Of a stretch of 64,000 bases of DNA, positions 63,380 through 64,000 are shown one piece after another. The DNA is taken from assembly GCF_002204185.1 (NCBI RefSeq), contig NZ_MXPU01000005.1, positions 310,001 to 374,000 on the forward strand, read 5' to 3'. The first letter of the stretch is position 1. Each line of letters opens with the position of its first letter. The notes below the pieces were generated by a model, which saw nothing but the letters and a program-made list of their open reading frames with translations, had not been told where the DNA came from and did no database searches. The position numbers and the translations under genes are program-made. This DNA is from Rhizobium esperanzae. Its GTDB lineage: Bacteria > Pseudomonadota > Alphaproteobacteria > Rhizobiales > Rhizobiaceae.

Positions 63380-64000
63380 ATGCTCAAAGATTTTTCCGTC
63401 CAGGCCCTGTTCATGGGTCTGCTTACCGCTTTCGTCGGCTCCGCCAGCTCTTTCGCCGTCGTGCTGCACGGGCTGCAGGCGGTGGGTGCGACGGATGCGC
63501 AGGCCGCTTCGGGGCTGATGGCCTTGTCGATCTCTATGGGCGTCTGCGCAATCGTGCTCAGCGCCGTCACCCGATTGCCGATCAGCATCGCCTGGTCGAC
63601 GCCGGGGGCGGCGCTGCTCGCAAGCACAGGCGCAATCGAGGGCGGCTTCAATGCGGCGGTCGGCGCATTCCTGATCTGCGCCGTGCTGATCATCATTGCC
63701 GGGCTGTTCAAGCCGCTCGGCCGGGCGGTGGCCGCCATTCCCGCGCCGCTCGCCAATGCGATGCTCGCCGGTGTGCTGATCGGTCTCTGCTTTGCGCCGG
63801 TGAAGGCGATCGGCTTCAATCCGCTGCTCGGTCTGCCGATCGTCATTTCCTGGATCGTCGTCGGCGCGTTCAGGCGGCTCTGGGCGGTGCCGGCCGCGCT
63901 TGCAGCCTTCGTGCTGGTGCTCGCCTTCGGCGTCGACATTCCCGACGGCGCTTTCGCCTCGCTCGAACGATCGCTGGTGCCAGCTGCGGAAATCGTCCGC
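63380..64000 (+). CDS. BenE-type benzoate/proton symporter, N-terminal part (cut by window edge)
   Basis: At least 207 residues from the ATG at 63380, open to the right edge. Several membrane helices are present. The start MLKDFSVQALFMGLLTAFVG, LPISIAWSTPGAALLASTGA and AIPAPLANAMLAGVLIGLCF match the BenE family of benzoate/H+ symporters, which is related to the nucleobase transporters. No benzoate degradation gene is in the window, so the substrate is uncertain. Confidence 0.88.
   Translation, partial: MLKDFSVQALFMGLLTAFVGSASSFAVVLHGLQAVGATDAQAASGLMALSISMGVCAIVLSAVTRLPISIAWSTPGAALLASTGAIEGGFNAAVGAFLICAVLIIIAGLFKPLGRAVAAIPAPLANAMLAGVLIGLCFAPVKAIGFNPLLGLPIVISWIVVGAFRRLWAVPAALAAFVLVLAFGVDIPDGAFASLERSLVPAAEIVR

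Noticed and set aside
1..64000. CRISPR array, tRNA or rRNA genes, insertion sequences, prophage
   Set aside because: No spaced direct repeats, no tRNA arm patterns and no transposase or phage proteins were seen by eye. A tRNA or Rfam scan would be decisive.

Overview
This window looks like chromosomal DNA from a fast-growing Rhizobium of the R. etli / R. leguminosarum type. It has high GC with strong G/C third-position bias and eukaryotic-type glutamine synthetase II. It also has the peptide transporter BacA, a fused trpE(G) behind a Trp-rich leader, a choXWV operon, a NolR-like regulator, and many rhizobial intergenic palindromic elements. No tRNA, rRNA, CRISPR array, phage or insertion sequence was found. 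Nothing was searched against a database; family names are recognition from sequence, and residue-level motifs are quoted where visible.

Region by region. 1-8 kb: purine and 3-hydroxybutyrate catabolism, with the 5' part of a membrane urate hydroxylase (puuD), a LysR regulator, a small DUF1127-like gene, and the leftward operon bdhA-xdhA-xdhB-xdhC. 8-16 kb: glpK, a ParE toxin remnant, a DGPF/YCII protein plus ECF42-type sigma factor and an AHSA1-type protein, a luciferase-like monooxygenase, a methionine aminopeptidase and an MFS transporter. 16-24.5 kb: bacA, a polysaccharide deacetylase, an NnrU-like membrane protein, a YfgM-like protein with der, an OhrR-like regulator divergent from an exported esterase, and a glycosyltransferase. 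24.5-27.5 kb: glnII with a strong sigma-54 promoter, two tandem NtrC-type boxes, a divergent DUF2735 gene, and kdgK. 28-38 kb: an oligopeptide ABC operon, a GH13 alpha-glucosidase, adenine deaminase, a frameshifted lipoprotein and a branched-chain amino acid binding protein.

39-50 kb: an HD-GYP protein with a short C-terminus, a class III aminotransferase, a NolR-like ArsR regulator, a HugZ-like protein, choXWV, thymidine kinase, a coiled-coil protein and a DUF2333 protein. 49.4-54.5 kb: a PAS protein, a LuxR-type regulator, an exported protein with two copies of a ClpP-like domain, and formate-tetrahydrofolate ligase. 54.6-64 kb: an extensin-like protein, a TonB-receptor remnant, trpL-trpE(G), two small genes including a DUF2161 nuclease-fold protein, a CDF transporter overlapping queF, a DUF2076 protein, a stand-alone ClpP paralogue and the start of a BenE-type transporter.

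The gene content is that of a soil and plant-associated generalist. It covers nitrogen assimilation and salvage (glnII, xdh, ade, puuD), uptake of peptides, choline and amino acids, carbon storage turnover (bdhA), and envelope functions tied to symbiosis (bacA). The most informative non-coding signals are the glnII control region (25863-26147), the apparently leaderless trpL attenuator (56133-56285), and several families of inverted-repeat elements. The most unusual protein is the tandem ClpP-like exported protein at 51007-52677. I found no clear, wholly new multi-gene system.
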